Shown here in pieces: positions 1-6,365 of a stretch of DNA of 7,831 bases. Each line of letters starts with the position of its first letter. Position 1 is the first letter of the stretch. The notes under the pieces were generated by a model. The model did no database searches and was not told the DNA's origin. It saw nothing but the letters and a program-made list of their open reading frames with translations. Origin of the DNA: Cyclobacteriaceae bacterium (GTDB lineage: Bacteria > Bacteroidota > Bacteroidia > Cytophagales > Cyclobacteriaceae); contig JANYKP010000022.1 of assembly GCA_025358195.1 (NCBI GenBank), forward strand, positions 1-7,831, read 5' to 3'. A program made the translations under genes and the position numbers.

Positions 1-1
1 C

Positions 2-190
2 GGGGGAATTCAAAAAGCCAAACAGGCACTTGATTGGCTAATACTCATGAAAGAAGAACTTGGCGATGACTGGCTTTCACCCGATCTGTTCAGGTTCGGC
101 GCCAGTAGCCTCCTTGCTGATATTGAGAGGCAACTGGAACACTTTATAACCGGCCGGTATTCTGCATCGAACCGTCATCCAATGGCATAA
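2..190 (+). CDS. deoC: Deoxyribose-phosphate aldolase, C-terminal fragment (5' end outside window)
   Basis: DeoC is a cytosolic class I (Schiff-base) aldolase that splits 2-deoxyribose-5-phosphate into glyceraldehyde-3-phosphate and acetaldehyde. Only the last 62 residues are present, read in frame from base 2 to a TAA stop. The fragment opens with GG, which in E. coli DeoC follows the catalytic Lys201 by two residues (KPAGG), so the active-site lysine codon should lie just before the window. It then has a helix with DWLILMKEELGDDWL and the motif FRFGASSLL, matching E. coli RFGASSLL, whose glycine and serines bind the substrate phosphate. This points to the longer E. coli-type DeoC rather than the short Bacillus type. 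The tail after the motif (about 25 residues) is not diagnostic. The next gene starts 14 bases downstream on the same strand, which suggests one transcript. Family assignment is firm; the fragment cannot show whether the rest of the gene is intact. Confidence 0.9.
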   Translation, partial: GGIQKAKQALDWLILMKEELGDDWLSPDLFRFGASSLLADIERQLEHFITGRYSASNRHPMA

Positions 191-204
191 ACTATTATCG
201 AGAC

Positions 205-2592
205 ATGAAAATTAAAGCTATATACGAAAGCATGGAATATGGACCCGCTCCGGAAAGTCCTTCAACTGCTTATGATTGGTTAGCAAAGCATGACAAAAAA
301 TTTGCGCTTTTCATTGATGGAAAGTGGCAACTACCATCCTCAGGGAAATACTTTGACAGCAATAACCCTTCCGACAAAAAATTTCTTGCAAAGATTGCAG
401 AAGGAGGGAAAAAAGATGTTGATAGAGCAGTTGCCGCCGCAAAAAAAGCCTTGCCGGGATGGGTAAAATCCGGAGCGCATACACGGGCACGCTATCTTTA
501 CGCGCTGGCGCGACAAATTCAAAAACACTCACGACTATTTGCTGTACTTGAATCCCTGGACAATGGCAAGCCCATTCGCGAAACACGCGATATTGATATC
601 CCGCTGGTAGCCAGGCATTTTTATCATCATGCTGGCTGGGCGCAGTTACGGGACACGGAGTTAAAAGATTATAAAGAAGTTGGTGTAATCGGCCAGATCA
701 TTCCCTGGAATTTTCCATTGTTAATGTTGTCATGGAAAATAGCACCCGCGCTGGCGATGGGTAATACGGTCATACTTAAGCCTGCTGAATTCACATCTTT
801 GACAGCGCTATTGTTTGCAGAAATATGCGAGGAAGTTGGACTGCCTGCAGGTGTAGTCAATATCGTAACGGGTGCAGGAGAGACTGGTGCTGCAATGGTT
901 GACCATCCACAAATAGATAAGATTGCGTTTACCGGCTCAACAGATGTGGGCCGGATCATTCGAAGGGCTACCGCGGGAACAGGAAAAAAATTGTCACTGG
1001 AGCTTGGTGGTAAATCTCCCTTCATCGTTTTTGAAGATGCTGATCTTGACAGCGTTGTTGAAGGAGTGGTAGATGCCATTTGGTTTAACCAGGGACAAGT
1101 CTGTTGCGCCGGCTCAAGACTGCTCGTCCAGGAAAGTATTGCCGATCGACTTTACAAAAAGATTAAGGCGAGAATGGAGAAGTTGGTGGTTGGCAATTCC
1201 CTTGACAAGGGCGTCGATATCGGTGCTATTGTAGCGCCTGTTCAACTTACCGCAATTGAAAAATTGGTGAAGCAGGGAGTGGATGAAGGAGGAGCCATGT
1301 GGCAGCCTAGCTGGTCGTGTCCAAAGGATGGTTATTTCTATCCTCCAACTTTGTTTACCGACGTGTCCCCTTCTGCGACCATAGCTCAAGTAGAAATTTT
1401 CGGACCGGTGCTGGTAGCGATGACGTTCAGAACCCATCAAGAGGCAATCAAACTGGCGAACAATACCCGCTACGGCCTCGCTTCAAGTTTGTGGACGGAA
1501 AACATCAACCTGGCTCTGGAGATGGCGCCAAAAATAAAAGCCGGCACGGTGTGGATCAATTGTACCAACGTATTCGATGCTGCTTCTGGTTTCGGCGGTT
1601 ATCGCGAGTCGGGTTTTGGCAGGGAAGGAGGAAAGGAAGGACTTTTCGAAGACCTGAAACTTAACGCCGATGAGCTTTTGACGGACAAGACACTGACGAT
1701 TTCCAAAATTTCAAAAAAGAAAATAACAGTAGCGAATGCAATTCCTGGAATTGACAGGACCGCAAAACTTTATATCGGAGGAAAACAGGCAAGACCCGAT
1801 AGCGGTTACAGCACGAAAATTGTTGATTCATCTGGCACACTTATCGCGGAAGTGGGAGCGGGGAACAGAAAAGATATACGCAATGCAGTAGAAGCCGCAC
1901 ATGCAGCGGAAGGGTGGACCGCCATGACAGGACATGCGCGCGCACAGGTGCTTTATTTTCTGGCTGAAAACCTTTTCGTTAGAAAAGATGAGTTCGCAGT
2001 CCGTCTCTCGCTTCAGTTAGGCACCACAGAGGTGGAAGCAGTGAAAGAAGTGAACGCGTCTATTGAACGCATTTATCGCTATGCTGCTTTTGCCGACAAG
2101 TACGATGGAAATGTGCACCACACAACCTTGCGAAATGTGACGCTTGCGATGCCGGAAGCGCTAGGTGTGATGGGCATTGTCTGTTCCGAACATTCACCGT
2201 TATTGGGATTCGTGTCGGCAGTTATGCCAGTACTCGCTATGGGTAATCGTGTGATTGCCATTCCTTCAGAGACTTCCCCTTTATCCGCCACCGATCTTTA
2301 CCAGGTGCTCGATACCTCCGATGTGCCGGGTGGTGTGTTGAATATCATAACTGGAAAAAAAGATGAACTGGCTACCGTACTCGCTAACCACGATGACGTG
2401 GATGGATTATGGTATTTTGGAACAGCCGAAGGAAGCAAATCGATTGAGTATGCAGCAGCAGAAAATATGAAACGCACCTGGGTAAATCACGGCAAACACC
2501 GAAACTGGTTTGACCTACAGCAGGGGGAGGGGGAGGTCTTTTTAAGGAATGCTACACAGATTAAGAATATTTGGATTCCGTATGGGGAGTAG
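205..2592 (+). CDS. Two-domain aldehyde dehydrogenase, ALDH16-like, with a degenerate C-terminal domain
   Basis: Predicted cytosolic NAD(P)-dependent aldehyde dehydrogenase of 795 residues, against about 480-500 for a usual single-domain enzyme. Residues about 30-490 form a complete ALDH unit: PWNF with the oxyanion Asn169, KPAE with cofactor-binding Lys192, FTGS at 242-245, general base Glu266 in LELGG, catalytic Cys300 in FNQGQVCC, and EIFGP at 397-401. Residues about 520-795 resemble a second, truncated ALDH N-terminal region. By my alignment, Asn169 is replaced by His663, Lys192 by Ile686 and Glu266 by Asn761, and the chain ends before any catalytic-cysteine segment, closing with KNIWIPYGE. 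This is the ALDH16 pattern, in which the second domain is non-catalytic and thought structural. Lying 14 bases after deoC, it probably oxidises the acetaldehyde made by DeoC; that substrate is inferred from context only. I kept the ATG at 205 because it is the first in frame after deoC. No clear Shine-Dalgarno precedes it, as is common in Bacteroidota. Confidence 0.93.
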   Translation: MKIKAIYESMEYGPAPESPSTAYDWLAKHDKKFALFIDGKWQLPSSGKYFDSNNPSDKKFLAKIAEGGKKDVDRAVAAAKKALPGWVKSGAHTRARYLYALARQIQKHSRLFAVLESLDNGKPIRETRDIDIPLVARHFYHHAGWAQLRDTELKDYKEVGVIGQIIPWNFPLLMLSWKIAPALAMGNTVILKPAEFTSLTALLFAEICEEVGLPAGVVNIVTGAGETGAAMVDHPQIDKIAFTGSTDVGRIIRRATAGTGKKLSLELGGKSPFIVFEDADLDSVVEGVVDAIWFNQGQVCCAGSRLLVQESIADRLYKKIKARMEKLVVGNSLDKGVDIGAIVAPVQLTAIEKLVKQGVDEGGAMWQPSWSCPKDGYFYPPTLFTDVSPSATIAQVEIFGPVLVAMTFRTHQEAIKLANNTRYGLASSLWTENINLALEMAPKIKAGTVWINCTNVFDAASGFGGYRESGFGREGGKEGLFEDLKLNADELLTDKTLTISKISKKKITVANAIPGIDRTAKLYIGGKQARPDSGYSTKIVDSSGTLIAEVGAGNRKDIRNAVEAAHAAEGWTAMTGHARAQVLYFLAENLFVRKDEFAVRLSLQLGTTEVEAVKEVNASIERIYRYAAFADKYDGNVHHTTLRNVTLAMPEALGVMGIVCSEHSPLLGFVSAVMPVLAMGNRVIAIPSETSPLSATDLYQVLDTSDVPGGVLNIITGKKDELATVLANHDDVDGLWYFGTAEGSKSIEYAAAENMKRTWVNHGKHRNWFDLQQGEGEVFLRNATQIKNIWIPYGE

Positions 2593-2594
2593 TT

Positions 2595-2671
2595 GGTAAT
2601 CGGTAATCAGGTAATCAGTAATCGGTGATCAGTGCACCAGACCGATCACCGATTACTGATTACCGATTACC
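2595..2671. repeat. Inverted array of heptamers forming a long hairpin between convergent genes
   Basis: The left arm (2595-2630) is GGTAATC, GGTAATC, A, GGTAATC, AGTAATC, GGTGATC. The right arm (2644-2671) is exactly GATCACC, GATTACT, GATTACC, GATTACC. The right arm is the perfect reverse complement of the left arm once one 8-base unit (AGGTAATC) is removed, giving 28 base pairs, one 8-base bulge and a 13-base loop (2631-2643). It begins two bases after the stop of the aldehyde dehydrogenase, and its right arm contains the TAA stop of the convergent uridine phosphorylase gene (2667-2669). A role as bidirectional terminator or mRNA 3'-end stabiliser is likely from position, but neither side has a T-run typical of an intrinsic terminator. 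The structure is seen directly; the function is inferred. Confidence 0.9.
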
Positions 2672-3548
2672 CCCTCACCAGCCTCTCCAACACTGTTTGA
2701 ATTAGAGTATCCACGTCCTTACTGTAGTCATCCTTGTATTCTTTCCGAATCCGGTTGGCGATAACCAGGCAACACGTACAGCAATCATACTTTAAAAGGT
2801 TACCCAATCCATACAACGCAGACGTTTCCATTTCAAAATTTACTACACGATGATTCTGAAAGGCAAAGGATCGAAGTCGGTTGTTGATCTCCGGGTCGCT
2901 TGGTTCCAGGGATAGCCTCCTTCCTTGCGGCCCATAAAAGCCCGAGGCTGTGGCGGTGATGCCCTTTACCATTCCTTTTCCCAAAAGCTCAATCAGCCTT
3001 TCGGATCCTTTTGTGATGTAAGGGCGTGATAGATTGGAGTTCCACTTCAGGTGGTTATTTATTCTATCTGTCAGTTCTTTTTCAATCGCATCAAATTCAT
3101 ACTTGTAGTAATAAATAAGACCATCAAGGCCCAGTCCAAATTCAGAAACCACTTGAGAGCCAACCGGAATATCCTCTTGCAAGGCACCCGATGTACCAAT
3201 GCGCACAATGGTCAGCTTTCTTCTAGCGGATATCGGCACTCTTTTAATAGGATCGATGTTAATAGCGGCATCCAATTCATTCAATACGATGTCAATATTA
3301 TCCGTTCCGATTCCCGTTGACAAGGCAGTGATTCGTGTACCTTCATAGGTGCCGGTGTGTGTTACAAATTCACGGTTTTGAATACGATGGTGGATCGAGT
3401 CAAAATACTTACTTACCTGTTGCACACGTCCCGGATCACCAACCATAATCACCGTATCGGCAATGTGTTCTGCTTGGAGATGAAGGTGGTAAACGCTGCC
3501 ATCCCGGTTAAGGATCAGTTCTGACTCTGGTAAACTATTGTTTTGCAT
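2667..3548 (-). CDS. udp: Nucleoside phosphorylase, uridine phosphorylase-like
   Basis: Predicted cytosolic enzyme of the nucleoside phosphorylase superfamily (NP-I): nucleoside plus phosphate gives free base and (deoxy)ribose-1-phosphate. Counting from the ATG at 3548 (293 residues) I see VGDPGRV (Arg41, phosphate), NREF (Arg59), STGIG, VRIGTSGA (Arg116, Thr119) and the ribose-binding NFEMET (Glu239, Met240, Glu241). GPQGR at 206-210 places Gln208 and Arg210 where E. coli Udp has Gln166 and Arg168, which recognise uracil, so a pyrimidine nucleoside substrate is favoured. It is about 40 residues longer than E. coli Udp, with an N-terminal extension and a longer middle region, so uridine versus thymidine preference cannot be told. 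A GTG at 3554 extends the frame by two codons, but the candidate promoter would leave only a few bases before it, so I prefer the ATG. An odd CCTCC run occupies residues 256-260. It converges on the ALDH gene and diverges from deoD. Confidence 0.9.
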   Translation of the reverse strand: MQNNSLPESELILNRDGSVYHLHLQAEHIADTVIMVGDPGRVQQVSKYFDSIHHRIQNREFVTHTGTYEGTRITALSTGIGTDNIDIVLNELDAAINIDPIKRVPISARRKLTIVRIGTSGALQEDIPVGSQVVSEFGLGLDGLIYYYKYEFDAIEKELTDRINNHLKWNSNLSRPYITKGSERLIELLGKGMVKGITATASGFYGPQGRRLSLEPSDPEINNRLRSFAFQNHRVVNFEMETSALYGLGNLLKYDCCTCCLVIANRIRKEYKDDYSKDVDTLIQTVLERLVRG

Positions 3549-3554
3549 ACACAC

Positions 3555-3584
3555 TTGCTAGATAACCAAATCTATTATAATTTG
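3555..3584 (+). promoter_or_regulatory. Candidate promoter for deoD
   Basis: TTG at 3555-3557 is followed after 19 bases by ATAATTTG (3577-3584), which keeps the TTTG of the Bacteroidota -7 element but mismatches the leading TA. The overlapping TATAAT (3576-3581) would also suit an ordinary sigma-70 -10 box. Predicted initiation is near 3591, leaving a leader of about 20 bases before the ATG at 3610. It interlocks with the minus-strand promoter, so the two may compete. Confidence 0.4.
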
Positions 3585-3598
3585 ACTGTCATTTCAAA
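3567..3598 (-). promoter_or_regulatory. Candidate Bacteroidota-type promoter for the udp-like gene
   Basis: Read on the minus strand, TTTG (3598-3595) is followed after 20 bases by TAGATTTG (3574-3567), an exact match to the Bacteroidota -7 consensus TAnnTTTG. Transcription would begin around 3560, about a dozen bases before the ATG at 3548. The pattern is visible; activity is inferred, and the short motifs could match by chance in AT-rich DNA. Confidence 0.5.
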
Positions 3599-3604
3599 TT
3601 GAAA
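3592..3604. promoter_or_regulatory. Small palindrome, possible operator
   Basis: TTTCAA, A, TTGAAA is a perfect 6-base inverted repeat around one central base. It covers the upstream promoter element of the minus-strand gene and the predicted start region of the deoD transcript, so a bound regulator could act on both directions. No regulator gene is in the window and one copy only is seen. Chance occurrence in an AT-rich gap is quite possible. Confidence 0.25.
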
Positions 3605-3609
3605 ATAGT

Positions 3610-4311
3610 ATGAGCGTTCATATTGGAGCAAAAGTTGGTGACATTGCGCAGACTGTTTTAATTTCAGGCGACCCGCTACGTGCAAAACATGTTTCGGAGA
3701 CCCTACTTGAAAAACCAACTTGCTACAACGAAGTGCGCGGTATGCTTGGATACACCGGTATATACAAAGGAAAAAACGTATCCATTCAAGGCACTGGAAT
3801 GGGTATTCCCTCTACATCCATTTATGTCAATGAACTGATCGCTGAATATGGTGTGAAGAACATTATACGAGTAGGTACCTGCGGGGCGATTCAAAAAAAT
3901 ATTGAGTTAGGGCAGGTTATTTTGGCGATGAGCGCTTCCAGCGATTCAAATACCAACAAAATTCATTTCAATGGGATGGATTATGCACCGACCGCCGATT
4001 TTGAATTTTTGTCAGCGGCGTACAAGATTGCCCAATCACTCAGCCTTTCCCCGCTGGTAGGAAGTGTTTTCAGCACAGACACCTTTTACGGAAATGATTC
4101 TAATCGATGGAATGTTTGGGCAGAGCATGGCGTACTTGGAGTGGAAATGGAAACTAGTATTCTTTACACGATTGCTGCCCGATCCAACGTGAAAGCCCTT
4201 TCAATCCTTACCGTCAGCGATAACATCATTACAGGGAAATTTTCCAGCTCAAAAGACAGGGAAAGCAAATTTATGGATATGATGAAAATAGCGCTTGAAA
4301 TTGCGATTTGA
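3610..4311 (+). CDS. deoD: Purine-nucleoside phosphorylase, DeoD type
   Basis: Cytosolic hexameric-type (NP-I) enzyme that phosphorolyses purine (deoxy)nucleosides to a purine base and (deoxy)ribose-1-phosphate. The 233 residues align almost without gaps to E. coli DeoD (239), so the functional positions keep their E. coli numbers: His4, Gly20 in SGDPLRAK with Arg24, Arg43 in VRGMLGYTG, Arg87 in IIRVGTCGA, VEMET with Glu179-Met180-Glu181 for ribose, Ser203-Asp204 (the base-protonating aspartate) and Arg217. Position 90 is Thr where E. coli has Ser, a conservative change. The ATG at 3610 gives the canonical start (MSVHIGAKVGD). The gene diverges from the udp-like gene across 61 bases, and guaD follows 137 bases downstream on the same strand, so the purine bases it releases are what GuaD and xanthine dehydrogenase use. 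The assignment is secure. Confidence 0.96.
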   Translation: MSVHIGAKVGDIAQTVLISGDPLRAKHVSETLLEKPTCYNEVRGMLGYTGIYKGKNVSIQGTGMGIPSTSIYVNELIAEYGVKNIIRVGTCGAIQKNIELGQVILAMSASSDSNTNKIHFNGMDYAPTADFEFLSAAYKIAQSLSLSPLVGSVFSTDTFYGNDSNRWNVWAEHGVLGVEMETSILYTIAARSNVKALSILTVSDNIITGKFSSSKDRESKFMDMMKIALEIAI

Positions 4312-4319
4312 TTCATGAG

Positions 4320-4372
4320 ACGCAAAGAGAATTTATTTTCAGTTTAAACTTTGCGGCTTAGCGTCTTTGCGT
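4320..4372. repeat. Intergenic inverted repeat with tandem CTTTGCGT-like octamers
   Basis: The deoD-guaD gap carries ACGCAAAGA (4320-4328) and its exact reverse complement TCTTTGCGT (4364-4372) around a 35-base spacer. The right side is three tandem octamers: CTTTGCGG (4349-4356), CTTAGCGT (4357-4364) and CTTTGCGT (4365-4372). From memory, similar octamer strings are dispersed between genes in many Bacteroidota genomes, but I cannot check this here. It starts 9 bases after the deoD stop and may act as a terminator or mRNA-end structure. The remaining 76 bases before guaD show no promoter I can defend. Confidence 0.75.
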
Positions 4373-4448
4373 GAAATTTCGGTCAAGGTCGAAAAGATGA
4401 ATGGAGAATGATCTAAAGAGCAAAAAATACTTCAATTCAGGATGATGC

Positions 4449-4931
4449 ATGATGACTGTGAAAGATGAGATAGCGTTCATGAAAGAGGCGGTGCGGCTTT
4501 CCATCGAAAATGTAGAAAACGGAATGGGTGGACCATTCGGAGCCGTCGTGGTAAAAGCAGGTAAAATCATTGCAACGGGTACGAATCAGGTTACCGCTAC
4601 CAACGATCCTACCGCACACGCAGAAGTTGTGGCGATTCGAAAGGCGTGTGAAGCATTGAACTCCTTTCAGTTGCTTGGCTGCGACATCTATTGCAGTTGT
4701 GAACCATGCCCTATGTGCCTGGGCGCTATCTATTGGGCACGGCCCGACAAAATATTCTTTGGCAATTCAAAGGAAGATGCAGCCCGCATCAACTTTGACG
4801 ATAAGTTTATCTATGAAGAATTGGAGCGACCGTTCACGGAACGCAAGTTATTTACAAAACAAATGCTCCGCGAGGAAGCGCTTGAAGCATTCACAAAATG
4901 GACGAAGAGCACAAATAAAGTTGAGTATTGA
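4449..4931 (+). CDS. guaD: Guanine deaminase, cytidine-deaminase-fold type
   Basis: Hydrolyses guanine to xanthine and ammonia in the cytosol. The 160 residues match the small zinc-dependent bacterial family (B. subtilis GuaD, 156 residues), not the larger amidohydrolase type. Visible are GGPFGAVVV (27-35), the zinc ligand and proton shuttle in HAE (His57, Glu59), the other ligands in SCEPCPMC (Cys87, Cys90), GAIYWARP (92-99) and FDDKFIYEE, where Asp118 matches B. subtilis Asp114. The C-terminal EY ends in Tyr160, matching Tyr156, which in the domain-swapped dimer reaches into the partner's active site; this argues for guanine specificity over tRNA-adenosine or cytosine deaminases. Two ATGs lie in tandem (4449 and 4452), with AGGA at 4439-4442 giving either a usable ribosome site. 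xdhA starts 9 bases after the stop, placing guanine deamination directly before xanthine oxidation. Confidence 0.94.
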   Translation: MMTVKDEIAFMKEAVRLSIENVENGMGGPFGAVVVKAGKIIATGTNQVTATNDPTAHAEVVAIRKACEALNSFQLLGCDIYCSCEPCPMCLGAIYWARPDKIFFGNSKEDAARINFDDKFIYEELERPFTERKLFTKQMLREEALEAFTKWTKSTNKVEY

Positions 4932-4940
4932 TAAGTAGTC

Positions 4941-6365
4941 ATGGAGTTTATTTTAAACGATCGATCCATTAAGACCGATAAGCCCGGGGGGATGACCCTG
5001 CTGGATTTTATCCGCTACGAGAAGCATTTGATGGGCACCAAAATTGGCTGCCGTGAAGGTGACTGCGGAGCCTGTACCGTTCTGATCGGCTCTTTATCAG
5101 AAGGCAAAATGAATTACATCTCAATGACCTCTTGCATTACACCACTCGCCAATGCAGCAGGTAAACATATAGTAACGATAGAAGGACTGAATATGCCGGA
5201 GTTGAGTCCTGTGCAGAGGGCTTTCGTAGAAGCGGGCGGTACGCAGTGCGGCTTTTGCACCGTTGGGTTTATCGTTTCTTTAAGCGGCTACTGCCTTACA
5301 GCAAAGAAGCCCTCGTACGAAGATGCTATCACCGCCATGGATGGAAATATTTGTCGCTGCACAGGATACAAGTCTATCGAACGTGCCACCGCTAGCCTGG
5401 TCGGCAAACTCAAAGAAATAACTTCAAAAAATAGAATTGAATGGTTGATCCGTGAGCGATTCATACCACAATATTTTCAAAACATTCCGGAAAGGCTGGC
5501 GCTCACCTCACCCCTAGCCTCTAACCTAGGAGGAGAGGGGAGGTTGCCGAACGGTCGAAAAAAGTCCATCGTAGGCGGCGGTACCGACCTGTATGTTCAA
5601 CGACCTGAAGAGCTGGAAGGAGGAGAAGTAGATCCATTTTTTGATCGGTCGGATCTCAGGGGAATATCAGTGAATAATGCTAGCTGCTCCATTGGAACGT
5701 CCACTACGGTCACGGATTTTTTGCAGTCCGTTGAATTCAGGGATATTTTTCCGGAGTTGAAAAAATACGTGAAATTGATTTCCTCCACACCCATCCGAAA
5801 TATGGGAACGGTGGGCGGTAATCTGGTGAACGCTTCACCCATCGGGGACCTCACCATTTTTTTTCTTGCACTCAACAGCTCCGTAACATTGCGTAGAGCC
5901 ACTGGCCAGAAGAGAACAATTTTACTTCGGGATTTTTACAAGAAATACAAAACGATTGATAAAACGGATGATGAGTTTATTGAGACAATATCCTTCAATA
6001 TGTTTGGCAAAGACACCTTCTTTAACTTCGAGAAAGTAAGCAAACGCACCAACCTTGATATTGCCAGCGTAAACTCGGCCATTCAACTCACATTGAAAGG
6101 AGATGTCATTAAACAAATACATATTTCAGCCGGAGGTGTTGGTCCAATTCCGCTTTATCTTAAAAAGACTTCGGCCTACCTGACGGGAAAGGAGTTAACC
6201 CCGGATGCAGTGATCGCCGCTATCGAAGTGGTGCTTACTGAGATTTCGCCGATCAGCGATGCAAGAGGATCAAAAGAATACAAGGCCCTGTTGCTGCGCC
6301 AGTTGTTATTCGCACATTTCATTGAGCTCTTTCCTGAAAAATTTGAAATGGAGAAATTTGCATGA
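4941..6365 (+). CDS. xdhA: Xanthine dehydrogenase small subunit (two [2Fe-2S] clusters plus FAD)
   Basis: Electron-transfer subunit of a bipartite xanthine dehydrogenase: electrons pass from the molybdenum centre on XdhB through two [2Fe-2S] clusters to FAD and NAD+. Residues 1-75 are a plant-type ferredoxin domain with Cys37, Cys42, Cys45 and Cys65. Residues 76-160 hold the second cluster, with Cys103 and Cys106 (QCGFC) and Cys138 and Cys140 (CRC). Residues about 208-380 are the FAD domain, with IVGGGTDL (210-216) and IRNMGTVGGNL (285-295), followed by the CO-dehydrogenase flavoprotein C-terminal domain to 474. The linker at about residues 188-202 is encoded by a C-rich/G-rich palindrome and looks like an in-frame repeat insertion (see separate entry). 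All cluster ligands are present, so the subunit should be functional. The start ATG lies 9 bases after guaD with no evident Shine-Dalgarno, and the stop overlaps the xdhB start (ATGA), so co-translation is likely. Confidence 0.94.
   Translation: MEFILNDRSIKTDKPGGMTLLDFIRYEKHLMGTKIGCREGDCGACTVLIGSLSEGKMNYISMTSCITPLANAAGKHIVTIEGLNMPELSPVQRAFVEAGGTQCGFCTVGFIVSLSGYCLTAKKPSYEDAITAMDGNICRCTGYKSIERATASLVGKLKEITSKNRIEWLIRERFIPQYFQNIPERLALTSPLASNLGGEGRLPNGRKKSIVGGGTDLYVQRPEELEGGEVDPFFDRSDLRGISVNNASCSIGTSTTVTDFLQSVEFRDIFPELKKYVKLISSTPIRNMGTVGGNLVNASPIGDLTIFFLALNSSVTLRRATGQKRTILLRDFYKKYKTIDKTDDEFIETISFNMFGKDTFFNFEKVSKRTNLDIASVNSAIQLTLKGDVIKQIHISAGGVGPIPLYLKKTSAYLTGKELTPDAVIAAIEVVLTEISPISDARGSKEYKALLLRQLLFAHFIELFPEKFEMEKFA
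5506..5543. repeat. Palindromic repeat-like element inside the xdhA coding sequence
   Basis: A pyrimidine-rich left arm (5506-5521, CCTCACCCCTAGCCTC) faces a purine-rich right arm (5530-5543, GAGGAGAGGGGAGG). Pairings are 5506-5508 with 5541-5543, 5511-5515 with 5536-5540, and 5518-5521 with 5530-5533, separated by a 2-base bulge and a 2x2 internal loop, with an 8-base loop. It reads in frame as SPLASNLGGEGRL, a low-information peptide between the iron-sulfur and FAD domains. The composition and hairpin resemble dispersed intergenic repeats of Bacteroidota (recollection, not checked). The insertion history is inferred. Confidence 0.6.

Noticed and set aside
1317..1664. Plus-strand open frame of 115 codons inside the ALDH gene
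   Set aside because: It is a shifted-frame shadow of conserved ALDH coding sequence and has no family-like features of its own.
2523..2536. G-rich run (GGGGGAGGGGGAGG) near the end of the ALDH gene, possible G-quadruplex
   Set aside because: It offers only two long G-tracts and one short one, and it encodes QGEGEV in a frame that continues to the expected C-terminal tail; no support beyond composition.
2595..2671. Regular short repeats that could be taken for a CRISPR array or an integration site
   Set aside because: The units are 7-8 bases with no spacers, arranged as an inverted pair of arrays, and no cas or integrase gene is nearby.
4349..4372. TTTG-containing segments in the deoD-guaD gap considered as a promoter for guaD
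   Set aside because: No TAnnTTTG with a correctly spaced upstream TTG/TTTG could be found; the TTTGs belong to the octamer repeat.
4675..4938. Plus-strand open frame overlapping the end of guaD
   Set aside because: It runs in another frame across the PCPMC and YWARP motif codons of guaD; low-complexity translation and no recognisable motif.
5506..5543. Possible frameshift or assembly error in xdhA at the C/G-rich palindrome
   Set aside because: The frame is the same on both sides and the FAD-binding IVGGGTDL follows directly, so the reading frame is intact.
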